The notes under the pieces are model-generated. The model was not told the DNA's origin and did not search any database. It saw only the letters and a list, made by a program, of their open reading frames with translations. Shown here one piece after another: positions 1 to 7,504 of a stretch of DNA of 39,550 nt (its first letter is position 1; the number at the start of each line of letters is the position of its first letter). The translations under genes were made by a program, and so were the position numbers. Source of the DNA: Lachnospiraceae bacterium (GTDB lineage Bacteria; Bacillota; Clostridia; Lachnospirales; Lachnospiraceae); the NCBI GenBank assembly GCA_022764465.1, contig JALERL010000056.1, positions 1-39,550 of the forward strand, in the 5' to 3' direction.

Positions 1-134
1 CTCATGTTTCCAACAAAGGCACTGTCTACAATGTTGTAAACCGCCTGCAATGCCATAGATAAGATCATCGGTATTCCCATCTGCACCATGAGCTTATTCA
101 CCGGCATCTCCTTCATCTTGTTACTTTCTGACAT
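1..134 (-). CDS. MATE family efflux transporter, N-terminal fragment cut by window edge
   Basis: Only the first 44 codons are in the window. The start is the ATG at 132-134, with GGAGG a few bases upstream. The residues read as the typical MATE N-terminus: a short polar lead, then a first membrane helix with the pattern IPMILSMALQAVYNIVDSAF followed by VGNM. MATE proteins export drugs or metabolites using Na+ or H+ gradients. The gene is the first of four MATE-type sequences in 5.6 kb. Its leader carries two stem-loops (163-310) that could attenuate transcription. Family assignment is firm, but substrate cannot be inferred. Confidence 0.85.
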   Translation of the reverse strand, partial: MSESNKMKEMPVNKLMVQMGIPMILSMALQAVYNIVDSAFVGNM

Positions 135-162
135 ACAATCCTCCTACCCTACTTTTTTCTGC

Positions 163-310
163 AAAAAAAGTGTGTACTTACCTCATAAGCTGGACTTACG
201 CTGATAAGCTACACACTTTTTAACTGCATTATAAACTTAACAATGTGTGACATTTTACACACAAAAAACGAGTAACAAAACTGGATTTACGCTCGTCTGC
301 TACTCGTTTA
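163..310 (-). promoter_or_regulatory. Two tandem stem-loops upstream of the MATE gene, possible attenuator leader
   Basis: A perfect 12-bp stem pairs 165-176 with 210-221. A second 9-bp stem pairs 266-274 with 301-309, and a small 6-bp hairpin (244-249/258-263) lies between them. Read on the minus strand, both large stems run into T tracts, as intrinsic terminators do, and they lie between any upstream promoter and the MATE start at 134. Both enclosed regions contain nearly the same word (AGCGTAARTCCAG on the minus strand), which simple terminators would not need. A ligand- or ribosome-controlled attenuator is an inference. I recognise no known riboswitch class here. Confidence 0.45.
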
Positions 311-546
311 AAAATATTATATTTTTCTTTTTGGGAAATGTCAAACAAAAATTTCCCGATTATCTACGCTTAATTTCTAAAATGTTAAACGCATCTTATG
401 ATCTATATTGCTGCTTTGAATCACCGCACCACTTTTCCTATATATATTCCAGCATCTCCTTTATCTGTGATGATCACATTTTTGCCAAATATTGTCAACC
501 CGTATCCAAGTTATGATTTTTGGCTTAATATTTAATCCAGAAATAT

Positions 547-605
547 ACAGGTACCCTCTTGACTTTTTAACAGGTGCCTGTATATTATTTGTTAAAGGTA
601 CCTGT
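547..605 (+). promoter_or_regulatory. marR promoter with repeated ACAGGTRCC operator half-sites
   Basis: A -35 TTGACT (559-564) and -10 TATATT (581-586) are 16 bp apart. The spacer and the start of the -10 hold a 12-bp palindrome, ACAGGTGCCTGT (570-581). Related sites sit at 547-555 (ACAGGTACC) and 594-605 (AAAGGTACCTGT). A repressor bound here would cover the promoter. MarR proteins usually bind such palindromes in their own promoters, so autoregulation by the adjacent MarR protein is the natural reading. The box is seen, and the binding is inferred. Confidence 0.6.
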
Positions 606-627
606 TGTAAATAAAGGAGGCTATACG

Positions 628-1269
628 ATGAATGATATTTATTTCGATATTTATGAGAAATTGTCAACCTTGCAATGGCTTATGAAACGCTATCAGATGT
701 TCTGTCAGGCAGAAGCTGGTCCATTTGCTGACACAACCAGAGGTCAGGGAAGAATTCTTGCCATGCTGAAAATCCAGCCGGAAATTGCAACAAAAGAGCT
801 TGCATACTTACTTGGAATCCGCCAGCAGTCTCTAAACGAATTACTCAACAAACTGGAGAAAAACGGCTATGTTGAACGCAAACCATCAGAAAATGATAAG
901 CGTGTTATGATTGTTCATCTGACAGAAAAGGGCAAGCAGACAAAACAGCCAGAAACGGACTATAAAAAAATATTTGACTGTCTGCTCCCGGAAGAATTGC
1001 AGCAGTTATCACAGTATTTAGACCGCATTATCGAGGCTTTTCAATCGCAGACCGGAAATGCTTCCGAAGAAAACGATATGGCAGGCTGGATGTCCCAGGC
1101 AAGGGAGCGTATGGGCGATGAGCATTTTGAACAGTTAATGTCTATGCGCGAAAGAGCATTTGGACATATGCAGCCACCCAAAGATATACCGGGAGCAGAA
1201 CGTTTTTCCGAAAACTATACCGGACCTGTTCCTGACAGAGACGGATTTCCACCAAGAAATTTCAGATAA
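628..1269 (+). CDS. MarR family transcriptional regulator
   Basis: A 213-residue protein. I start it at the ATG at 628 because AAAGGAGG lies just upstream; an in-frame start at 574 would lie inside the promoter. The first 45 residues are helical. They are followed by the winged helix, in which the recognition region reads like RQQSLNELLNKLEKNGYVER and the wing has the DKRVMIVHLTEKG pattern characteristic of MarR. The C-terminus (about 70 residues) is longer than usual, Met- and Pro-rich, and not recognised. The gene lies directly upstream of an intact MATE pump, so it probably represses that pump and itself through the palindromes at 547-605 and responds to a toxic substrate. Confidence 0.9.
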   Translation: MNDIYFDIYEKLSTLQWLMKRYQMFCQAEAGPFADTTRGQGRILAMLKIQPEIATKELAYLLGIRQQSLNELLNKLEKNGYVERKPSENDKRVMIVHLTEKGKQTKQPETDYKKIFDCLLPEELQQLSQYLDRIIEAFQSQTGNASEENDMAGWMSQARERMGDEHFEQLMSMRERAFGHMQPPKDIPGAERFSENYTGPVPDRDGFPPRNFR

Positions 1270-1310
1270 GGCGGCAGATAACAAAAGGCACTGTTAAATT
1301 AAAAACAGCG

Positions 1311-1355
1311 ATAAGTCCTATGGAGATTTTTGAACTCCACAGGACTTATTTTTTT
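1311..1355 (+). terminator. Intrinsic terminator or attenuator between marR and the MATE gene
   Basis: A 9-bp perfect outer stem (1311-1319 with 1341-1349) continues, after one mismatch, into a 5-bp inner stem (1321-1325 with 1335-1339). A run of seven T follows. It lies only about 20 bp before the MATE start codon, with no clear promoter between, so the pump should be transcribed by read-through of this terminator. Confidence 0.75.
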
Positions 1356-1373
1356 GAAAAGGAGACGAACAAA

Positions 1374-2699
1374 ATGAACCAGAAAAACGAAAATTACTGG
1401 CTGTTAGACGCACCTGCCTCAAAAGCTATATGGCACATGGCAATTCCAATGATGCTTGGAATGTCAGTAAACATCATTTACAATATTACAGATACATTCT
1501 TCATAGGCAGATTAAATGACACAGCGGCTCTTGCTGCCATCTCACTGCTGTTACCATTCACAACCATCTTAATGGCAATCGGAAATTTGTTTGGAACGGG
1601 TGGAAGCACTTTGTTTTCCAGACTGCTGGGAGGTGAAAATACAGATAAGACCAGACAATGTTCTGCTACAACATTATGGCTGTCATTTATCTTTGGTCTG
1701 TTGGCTGCGGTAATATCTATCATTTTCAGCAACTCCATCACAAGGCTTTTGGGTGCTGACACCGCTACTTTTGCCTATGTCAGACAATATCTGTTTTTTT
1801 ATGGAATGGGTGCGCCATTTATTATTACTAATTTCACCTTAGAACAGTTAATCAGAGGTGACGGCGAATCTGTAGAATCTATGATTGGAATGATGATAAG
1901 TGTTGGTACAAATATTATTTTTGATCCAATTTTGATGTTTGGGTTTCATCTCGGTATCCGTGGTGCAGCGATTGCTACAATGCTTGGAAATGCTACCGCT
2001 GTTGCTTACTATTTTGTATGTATCTGGCGTGCAGACAATCAACTATCTGTTCTTCCGAAATATTTCAAGCTTGAAACACAAATGCTAAAAGAAATTTTTT
2101 CTGTTGGATTATCCGCAATGTTATTAGATATTCTTTTGATTGTTTCAAGTCTCATGTTTAACTATTATGCATTAAAATATGGCGATTATGTGCTTGCAGG
2201 ATTTGGAATTTCACAAAAACTTGTGCAGATTGTAGACCTTATCGGCATGGGACTTTATATGGGAGTCATTCCGCTTATAGCTGTCGCCTATGGTGCTGGG
2301 AATGAGATTCGTATGAAAGAGATTATCAAAAAGACTTCTCTGTATTTAGCATTGGTAATTAGCTGCTTATTTATCCTTATATTTACTTGCAGAAATTCTA
2401 TTGTCCACTGTTTTTCAAATGATCCTGATGTAATCCACATAGGTGCTTACATCCTGACCGTCCAGCTCTGTTCCTCTTTCTTTGCGGCAGGAGCAGGACT
2501 TCTGACCGGAATTTTTCAGGCAAAAGGAGAAGGAACTCCAGCTGTCATCATGTCCGTTATGAGAGGGCTGATACTCATACCGGCAATCGTGTTTGGAAAT
2601 TATCGTTTTAAGATAAATGGGGTTATTTTTTCCCTGCTTGCAGCCGAAGCTATTTCATGCACCACAGGTCTTGTATTATATAAAATTAAAAAATCATAG
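1374..2699 (+). CDS. MATE family multidrug efflux transporter (intact)
   Basis: A 441-residue protein of normal MATE length with about 12 hydrophobic segments in two homologous halves. The start is the ATG at 1374, preceded by AAAAGGAG; an in-frame start at 1320 would place the terminator stem inside the coding region. The N-terminus has the MATE pattern IPMMLGMSVNIIYNITDTFF with IGRLNDTAALAA. The NorM/MepA-like branch of the family exports cationic drugs and toxins by Na+ or H+ antiport in the cytoplasmic membrane. It forms a pair with the upstream marR. It is the only complete MATE gene in the window. The substrate is unknown. Confidence 0.92.
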   Translation: MNQKNENYWLLDAPASKAIWHMAIPMMLGMSVNIIYNITDTFFIGRLNDTAALAAISLLLPFTTILMAIGNLFGTGGSTLFSRLLGGENTDKTRQCSATTLWLSFIFGLLAAVISIIFSNSITRLLGADTATFAYVRQYLFFYGMGAPFIITNFTLEQLIRGDGESVESMIGMMISVGTNIIFDPILMFGFHLGIRGAAIATMLGNATAVAYYFVCIWRADNQLSVLPKYFKLETQMLKEIFSVGLSAMLLDILLIVSSLMFNYYALKYGDYVLAGFGISQKLVQIVDLIGMGLYMGVIPLIAVAYGAGNEIRMKEIIKKTSLYLALVISCLFILIFTCRNSIVHCFSNDPDVIHIGAYILTVQLCSSFFAAGAGLLTGIFQAKGEGTPAVIMSVMRGLILIPAIVFGNYRFKINGVIFSLLAAEAISCTTGLVLYKIKKS

Positions 2700-2717
2700 G
2701 GGATATGCCATCTGATG

Positions 2718-3329
2718 TCAACATTCACCATGCTGTTTCATGACTATAGCAAGCCTTTTCTTTAAAACAAAGAAATATATTGCAAGTGTAAATATGGAAC
2801 CAACGCAGTCTGACATCGGGCAGGCATAAAAAATGTATTCCAGCGGTAGAAATTTAGGCAGAAGCAAAGTTGCTATCACATACAGGATCTTGCGGAAAAA
2901 TGAAATTGGAATTGCTTCTTTTACCATTCCCATTGCAGTGAATCCATCTACAAACGCAAATTGGATAGCAACAAAAGCAAATCCTATGCAATACCGACGT
3001 ACAAAAACAGCAGTTTGTGCAATGGCAGCCGGATCATTCAGAAACAACCGAACAAATACTTCCGGCACTGCCACAATCGCCAGAGTTAATACACATAAAT
3101 ACAGTCCCGTATAAAGCAGCACATAACGGAAGCTGTCAATGATTGCCGTAAATGCCGGAGAGCAGATACCGATACTGGCAAGTGCAATTTCTGCACCATC
3201 TGCCATATGACCAATGTAAACGCGGTCTACTATGCTATATAAAATATTAAATAGCTGCGCCAGCATTGCCGGGATACCCAGCTTCCATACCAGCGTTTTT
3301 ACCGGTGTCGTATCAAAATTGTATTCCAT
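2718..3329 (-). pseudogene. MATE transporter with large in-frame internal deletion
   Basis: The open frame encodes 203 residues against roughly 440-450 for the family. Residues 1 to about 66 are a normal MATE start (IPAMLAQLFNILYSIVDRVY, then GHM and SIGICSPAFTAI). From about residue 67 the sequence matches only the last quarter of a MATE protein (DGFTAMG, SFFRKILYVIATLLLP). Roughly 240 residues are missing, yet the frame is kept. A start with GGGAG upstream is present. A protein with so few helices is unlikely to transport. Its leader (3353-3450) is elaborate, so the regulated promoter appears to outlive a functional gene. Confidence 0.8.
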
Positions 3330-3352
3330 GAAAATTCTCCCAAAAAAGAAAA

Positions 3353-3450
3353 GGTGTTCAAGACACCTCCTTATAACACATCCTTGATGTGCCGTACCTA
3401 CGGTGATGTCCTAAACACCCTTGACTGCTGCCCGGTGGCAACAGTAAGTA
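3353..3450 (-). ncRNA. Structured leader RNA, candidate guanidine-IV (mepA-type) riboswitch with terminator
   Basis: In the direction of transcription there is a 9-bp hairpin with an ACCG loop (3424-3445). The terminator arm 3407-3419 follows, then a short hairpin with CCGT/ACGG stem and AGGT loop, then a 6-bp CACATC/GATGTG hairpin. The second terminator arm (3353-3365) and a T-rich tract (TTTTCTTTTTT) close the structure. The two loops can pair with each other (ACC with GGT), and ACATC occurs twice so two alternative stems are possible. The guanidine-IV (mepA) class is known to have two hairpins with kissing loops and to control MATE pumps in Clostridia. The class assignment is by architecture only; I could not align it to the covariance model. 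Confidence 0.5.
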
Positions 3451-3469
3451 ATCTGCTAAATTTGGATAT

Positions 3470-3499
3470 ATCCTATCATACAATCTTTTGCTTTGTCAA
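3470..3499 (-). promoter_or_regulatory. Promoter of the deleted MATE gene and its leader
   Basis: On the minus strand, TTGACA (3494-3499) is followed after 18 bp by TAGGAT (3470-3475). The -35 box overlaps the stop codon of the upstream HD-GYP gene. The transcript would start just before the structured leader. Confidence 0.6.
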
Positions 3500-4728
3500 C
3501 TGTCTTTGTCCGCTGCTCTGTCACTTCTAAGAGCGTCCACCTGTCTTACGATATCTCCATCAATCCAGCCTTTCTCTGCCATATCGTACAAAATACCGCA
3601 TGCCTTTTCATGCGGCATGCCCGGTTTATAGGGACGGCTTTCCGTCAATGCCTGATAGATATCCACACACGCCATCATCCGTTCCTGTGTGTTCAGTTCA
3701 GCCGCAGCCTTGCCAAAGGGATAACCGGTTCCGTCCAGGCGTTCATGGTGGAACGCTGCCCAGTCGCGGATCTCTTCAAAGTCTTCTATTCCTGACAAGA
3801 TAGAATAGGTATATGCCGCATGGTGCTTCATCGTCTTAAATTCTTCATCGGTCAGTTTTCCCGGCTTTTCCAGAATCTCGTTCCCGATCGCTACCTTGCC
3901 AATGTCGTGCAATGCCCCGGCAAAATACATCTTTTGTACCGTTTCTTCCCCGAATCCCATATAACGTGCCAGGTCTTCCGCTTCCTGCGCAACACCTATG
4001 GAGTGTGTACTGGTAAAGGGTGATTTGTAGTCTACAATATGAGCAAAGAAGTTCGCCAGTTCCCTGATCTGTGAAAAGCTAAGTTCCTGTTTGATCCGCG
4101 GGATTTTCTTCCACAGTCCGATTTCAAGATTGTCACTGTCCAGTGACAAAAATAATGTTTCCGAAAAAACTTCCAGAAATGCTTCCACACATTCCCGATC
4201 AAATAATGTTCCTTCTGACTTTTGGATAAAATGCTTTGCCGTATTCCACGGATCTGTCACAAAGTTCCTGTTACGGCTGGCTGCATCGACGATGTCACAC
4301 AGATGGATGATCCGTGAAAAAAGAGGAACTTCTTCCCATGTTTTCCCGTAAGGTCCACTGCCGTTGGCATTCTCATGGTGATACAGGATCACATTGGAAA
4401 TATCTGTATGGAACGGAAGTCTGCGGATGTTTTTTTCACCCGATGCACAGTGCGCCTCTAACTTCGGCGGTTCTTTGGCAGCGGTAAAATGTGAAATATC
4501 ATTCTGAAGTTCTTCCTGTATGTACTGCGTAAGTTCATTATCATGCAAAAGTGCACATGCTGCAAGATCCTGCAAGGCTTCGCCCTGTATCCCCATCTGT
4601 TCTGCAATGCAGACACTCATATAAGCAACGCGCTTTGAATGATTATTGGTCACATGAACCAGTTCGCTTTCTACACAGTCCAACGCATAAGAGCATGCCG
4701 CAAACAGCCCTAAAACATCCAGTTTCAT
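3496..4728 (-). CDS. HD-GYP domain protein, likely cyclic-di-GMP phosphodiesterase (tandem HD domains)
   Basis: A 410-residue soluble protein. The C-terminal half is a canonical HD-GYP domain, with HDIGK at residues 274-278 and HHERLDGTGYP at 327-337. These carry the HD metal ligands and the GYP signature of c-di-GMP hydrolases. The N-terminal half is a second, degraded HD domain: HD at 62-63 and HHEN with GSGPYG at 117-127, which lacks the GYP motif. No membrane or sensor domain is visible, so the first HD domain may be regulatory. The start has GGAGGAG upstream. The gene is flanked by MATE relics on both sides and looks independently transcribed. Confidence 0.88.
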   Translation of the reverse strand: MKLDVLGLFAACSYALDCVESELVHVTNNHSKRVAYMSVCIAEQMGIQGEALQDLAACALLHDNELTQYIQEELQNDISHFTAAKEPPKLEAHCASGEKNIRRLPFHTDISNVILYHHENANGSGPYGKTWEEVPLFSRIIHLCDIVDAASRNRNFVTDPWNTAKHFIQKSEGTLFDRECVEAFLEVFSETLFLSLDSDNLEIGLWKKIPRIKQELSFSQIRELANFFAHIVDYKSPFTSTHSIGVAQEAEDLARYMGFGEETVQKMYFAGALHDIGKVAIGNEILEKPGKLTDEEFKTMKHHAAYTYSILSGIEDFEEIRDWAAFHHERLDGTGYPFGKAAAELNTQERMMACVDIYQALTESRPYKPGMPHEKACGILYDMAEKGWIDGDIVRQVDALRSDRAADKDS

Positions 4729-4768
4729 AATCTATGTTCTCCTCCATGGCTTTTGTATATTTTAACAC

Positions 4769-5616
4769 ATGATATTTTTATTTGTATTCCATTTTCCGAT
4801 ATTATCCATCAAATACATTCTTCTTTTCACCATTCCGATTGCGCTCAGCAGTATGCTTCAGCAATTATTCAATGTAGCCGATATTGTGATTGTAGGATTT
4901 TTCGATACATCTGCATCGCTTGCCGCCGTTGGAACAAATGGTGAGATTATCGCACTGATCGTATCCTTATCCTCCGGGCTTACGGCAACAGCCGCTATCC
5001 TTTTATTGCCCTTCCCCTGTCCGGAATTGTAAATGTACTTCTTAATATAATTTTTGTTATTGTATTCCGGCTTGGTGTTTGTGGTGTCGCTATCGCTACC
5101 GCATGATCCACGATGCTATCTGCCTTTCTTGTGATACGACACCTGGAACGTGAGATCCCCACATTGCATTTATCTCCGTTTAAATGCAATGTCAGCTCCG
5201 GCTTCATTCTGCCAATTCTTAATATCGGTATTCCTTCGGCTGTTCAGGGATCGGTATTCTGCTTTGCCAATATATTTGTACAGGCTTCTGTAAACAGCTT
5301 TGAATCTTATGCGATTGCGGGCAGTACGATTGCCATGAATTTTGAATATTTCGCTTATTATGTGATTACTGCATTCGGACAGACTGCAACTACATTTACC
5401 AGCTAGAATTACGCTGCCGGGGTATTAAGAGGCACCGGGCATTCCTTATATCCTGCCATTGCTACGATTGTAGGAACCTGTTGTCTGCATATCCTGTGGA
5501 TATGCACGATTTTCAAGCACTATAAAACATTGGATATTTTATACCGCGCCTTCCCGGTTTCATGGGTCGTAACGATTATGCTTATGGCTGCAGGTTTTAT
5601 GATTATCCGTCCATAA
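4769..5616 (+). pseudogene. Decayed MATE transporter gene
   Basis: The first 75 or so codons (LFTIPIALSSMLQQLFNVAD, then IVIVGFFDTSASLAAVGTN) are a MATE N-terminus. Near 5000 the frame shifts, with an apparent deletion. MATE sequence resumes in another frame as ALPLSGIVNVLLNIIFVIV, runs into a stop at 5101-5103, then continues through 5403 (NIGIPSAVQGSVFCFANIF). A further stop at 5404-5406 coincides with a second internal deletion, after which the C-terminal part (VLRGTGHSLYP and beyond) ends at 5616. Two stops, one frameshift and two deletions show a dead gene. Its best relative by motif is the same MATE type as the partial gene at the left edge. Confidence 0.85.
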
Positions 5617-5801
5617 GGAACAGTATCACTACAGATCATACTGTATGAAATTGTTATTATGGACAAATCCCTCTCTTTCCACTTGGACATCCAAAATATG
5701 CAATTTTTTCCACAAAAGACCTTCTTCTTATACATCTTCTTGCTACGAAGCATTGATTTATCTATTCTAATTATGTACAAGTGATAAGATTGCTTGTGTT
5801 A

Positions 5802-6035
5802 TATGACCTAGATTTCCATTTGTGCATTTTGAGTCATATAAGTCAGCCTGATTTTCATGTTTTGTATGACCTGGATTGCTATTTGTGCATTTTAAGTCAT
5901 ATGATTCAGCTTAATTTTCATATTCTATATGACCTAGATCTCTATTTGTACATTTTAAGTCATATAAGTCATCTTGGATTCATTTTTTTGTATGACCTAG
6001 ATTACCATTTGTTCATTTTTGGTCATACGGCTAAG
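5802..6035. repeat. Four tandem copies of a 63-bp repeat, each with an ATATGAC/GTCATAT dyad
   Basis: Units begin at 5802, 5865, 5928 and 5991, exactly 63 bp apart, and the fourth degenerates after about 36 bp. Each unit starts with TATGACCTRGAT, then a conserved CATTTGTGCATTTT-like core, then GTCATA, which is the inverse of the start. Each unit can therefore form a stem of about 7 bp with a loop of about 25 bases. A less conserved spacer of about 25 bp follows. The array lies between a dead MATE gene and the 3' end of the methyltransferase gene. An open frame crosses it only because 63 is a multiple of three, and there is no ribosome-binding site. Function unknown. It is not a CRISPR, because the spacers are also repeated. 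Confidence 0.85.
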
Positions 6036-6049
6036 ATCGAATGGATCAT

Positions 6050-6664
6050 CTACTTGGTATATATAACAACAAAGCTTTTTCCTGCTGCAATATCCGTAAC
6101 ACGAATATTTTCAAACCCCGCCTGCTTCCCCATTTCGATCAACTGCTCCGGCTCATATTTTTTAAAACCTTTCTCTGTATAAGAAAGACGGTCAAGCCAT
6201 TCCTTTGTATACACAACATTATAAAATGATGCGCCCTTTTTCAGTGCTCTATGTATTTCCGATAAGCCTTTCACCGGATCACTCCAGAAATAAATCGTAT
6301 TGATCGACGTTACCGCTTCAAAATTGTTATCTGCATACTTTAAATTACAGCAATCTCCAATATCCAGAAATAGCTTTCCATCATCGACTGCCTTGCTATT
6401 TCTTTTTGCCGCCTGTATTTTCATATCTTCCGAAATATCGATTCCATACAAGTTCGCTTTTGTCTTTTTATAAATACACCGAAGCAGATAACCATTTCCG
6501 TAACCAATATCCAATACCTTATCCTGACCGGAGACATGAAGTAATGAAACCACCTTCTTATACATTGCCTTGTTAATCATATTCATAATAACACAGCAAA
6601 TCTTACCAACAAAGCCTTGTGGATTTCCAAATTGTCTTCCTATATATTCTGTAAATTTACTCAT
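6050..6664 (-). CDS. Class I SAM-dependent methyltransferase
   Basis: A 204-residue protein with a Rossmann-type SAM site: motif I VLDIGYGNGYLL at about residues 50-61, an acidic residue after the next strand (LYGIDIS), and motif IV-like NNFEAVTSINTIYFW. It resembles the Methyltransf_11/UbiE group. The substrate cannot be told. The N-terminal segment (FGNPQGFVGKI, then INKAMYKKVVSLL) is seen in small-molecule methyltransferases of Firmicutes. The start has GGGAG upstream. The upstream neighbour is a Fic relic 42 bp away, and downstream lies the 63-bp repeat array. Confidence 0.88.
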   Translation of the reverse strand: MSKFTEYIGRQFGNPQGFVGKICCVIMNMINKAMYKKVVSLLHVSGQDKVLDIGYGNGYLLRCIYKKTKANLYGIDISEDMKIQAAKRNSKAVDDGKLFLDIGDCCNLKYADNNFEAVTSINTIYFWSDPVKGLSEIHRALKKGASFYNVVYTKEWLDRLSYTEKGFKKYEPEQLIEMGKQAGFENIRVTDIAAGKSFVVIYTK

Positions 6665-6705
6665 TTTTCTACTCCCACTTGAAGTTTAATGTCTTCCTAT
6701 GATTA

Positions 6706-6904
6706 CTATGAATCACTACGAACATAAAATGTAGCTCTTCCAGATCCCTTTTTTAAAAGAACACCTTCTTCTAATAATTGCTTCAATGCCAGTTCTACTG
6801 ATTTTATTCCAATGGTGAATGATGCTCAACATATATTTTACAAAGGGAGTTACATCTATTCTTAGCAATCTTACTTTCAATTTAGAATAATCAAACTCTC
6901 TCAT
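6706..6904 (-). pseudogene. Fic family protein relic (N-terminus joined to C-terminus, frameshifted)
   Basis: The start at 6904 gives MREFDYSKLK, the usual opening of Fic/DOC proteins of this group. Within 12 codons the sequence jumps to DVTPFVKYMLSII, a segment that lies after the Fic core. It then shifts frame and ends as ALKQLLEEGVLLKKGSGRAT followed by FYVRSDS, the C-terminal winged helix. The catalytic Fic motif (HPFxxGNGR) is missing. At 199 bp, against roughly 1 kb for the family, this is a deletion relic. Confidence 0.7.
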
Positions 6905-6957
6905 TTGAAGTTCCTTTCTCCCAATTATAATTTTTTGAGAGAAAATCAAATATACAA

Positions 6958-7377
6958 TTATAATTCCAGCAGCATCCCGTATCCATACTTATCATTTGGC
7001 AGTTTCTGAAAGCCGGATTTTTCATAAAATGGCTCTTTTCCCGGATTCGCATACAGACTGCATGCCAGTTTTATATCGCCCACCGCATTCTGCTTCAAAT
7101 ATGCTAATACATGTCCGATTAATTCCTTCCCTAATCCTCTGCCCTGAAAATCCGGACTGATGATTACATCTGTGATGTATGCATCGGTAAGCAGGTCTGT
7201 AAGGACACGGACAACTCCGACGGTTCTTCCATCGCAAACAGCATTTACAAGGAATGTGGTATTGGTAAGAACTGTTTTGGCCTGTTCGTTTGTCAGCTTC
7301 TGAAATCCGACAGATTCCCTCAATCTGCAAAATTCCTCTGTTGAAATTGTATTTTTAAACGTAATCGTATCGCTCAT
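6958..7377 (-). CDS. GNAT family N-acetyltransferase
   Basis: A 139-residue protein. I start it at 7377, where GGAGG sits six bases upstream, rather than at upstream in-frame starts that would include the ribosome-binding site. The acetyl-CoA binding motif A is clear: DVIISPDFQGRGLGKELIGH (Q/RxxGxG/A). A C-terminal FYEKSGFQKLPND segment follows, typical of motif B. GNAT enzymes move an acetyl group from acetyl-CoA to an amine; the acceptor here is unknown. A strong hairpin (7427-7451) separates it from the upstream DUF362 gene. Confidence 0.88.
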   Translation of the reverse strand: MSDTITFKNTISTEEFCRLRESVGFQKLTNEQAKTVLTNTTFLVNAVCDGRTVGVVRVLTDLLTDAYITDVIISPDFQGRGLGKELIGHVLAYLKQNAVGDIKLACSLYANPGKEPFYEKSGFQKLPNDKYGYGMLLEL

Positions 7378-7426
7378 TTTTGCCTCCATACACAAAATTC
7401 TACCTCATATCCCCGGATATGCACAA

Positions 7427-7451
7427 GCGGGTAGTTGATCCAACTACCCGC
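7427..7451 (-). terminator. Strong hairpin between the DUF362 and GNAT genes
   Basis: An 11-bp perfect stem (7427-7437 with 7441-7451) has a 3-base loop. The T tract on either side is weak (CTTGTGC on the minus strand), so termination may be partial. Confidence 0.55.
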
Positions 7452-7504
7452 CTGTTCTGTCTGCTGCTCTTATGTAAGTTACAATCCGTATCTGTGACGC
7501 TGCA

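Noticed and set aside
5620-5644. Terminator after the decayed MATE gene
   Set aside because: A 7-bp dyad (ACAGTAT/ATACTGT) is there, but it has no T tract on either strand.
5802-6035. CRISPR array
   Set aside because: The whole 63-bp unit repeats, including the part that would be the spacer, and there are no cas genes.
5781-6182. Open frame with four 21-residue repeats (LYDLDxxLxILSH)
   Set aside because: It is a by-product of the 63-bp DNA repeat, has no ribosome-binding site or good start, and the differences between units do not look protein-driven.
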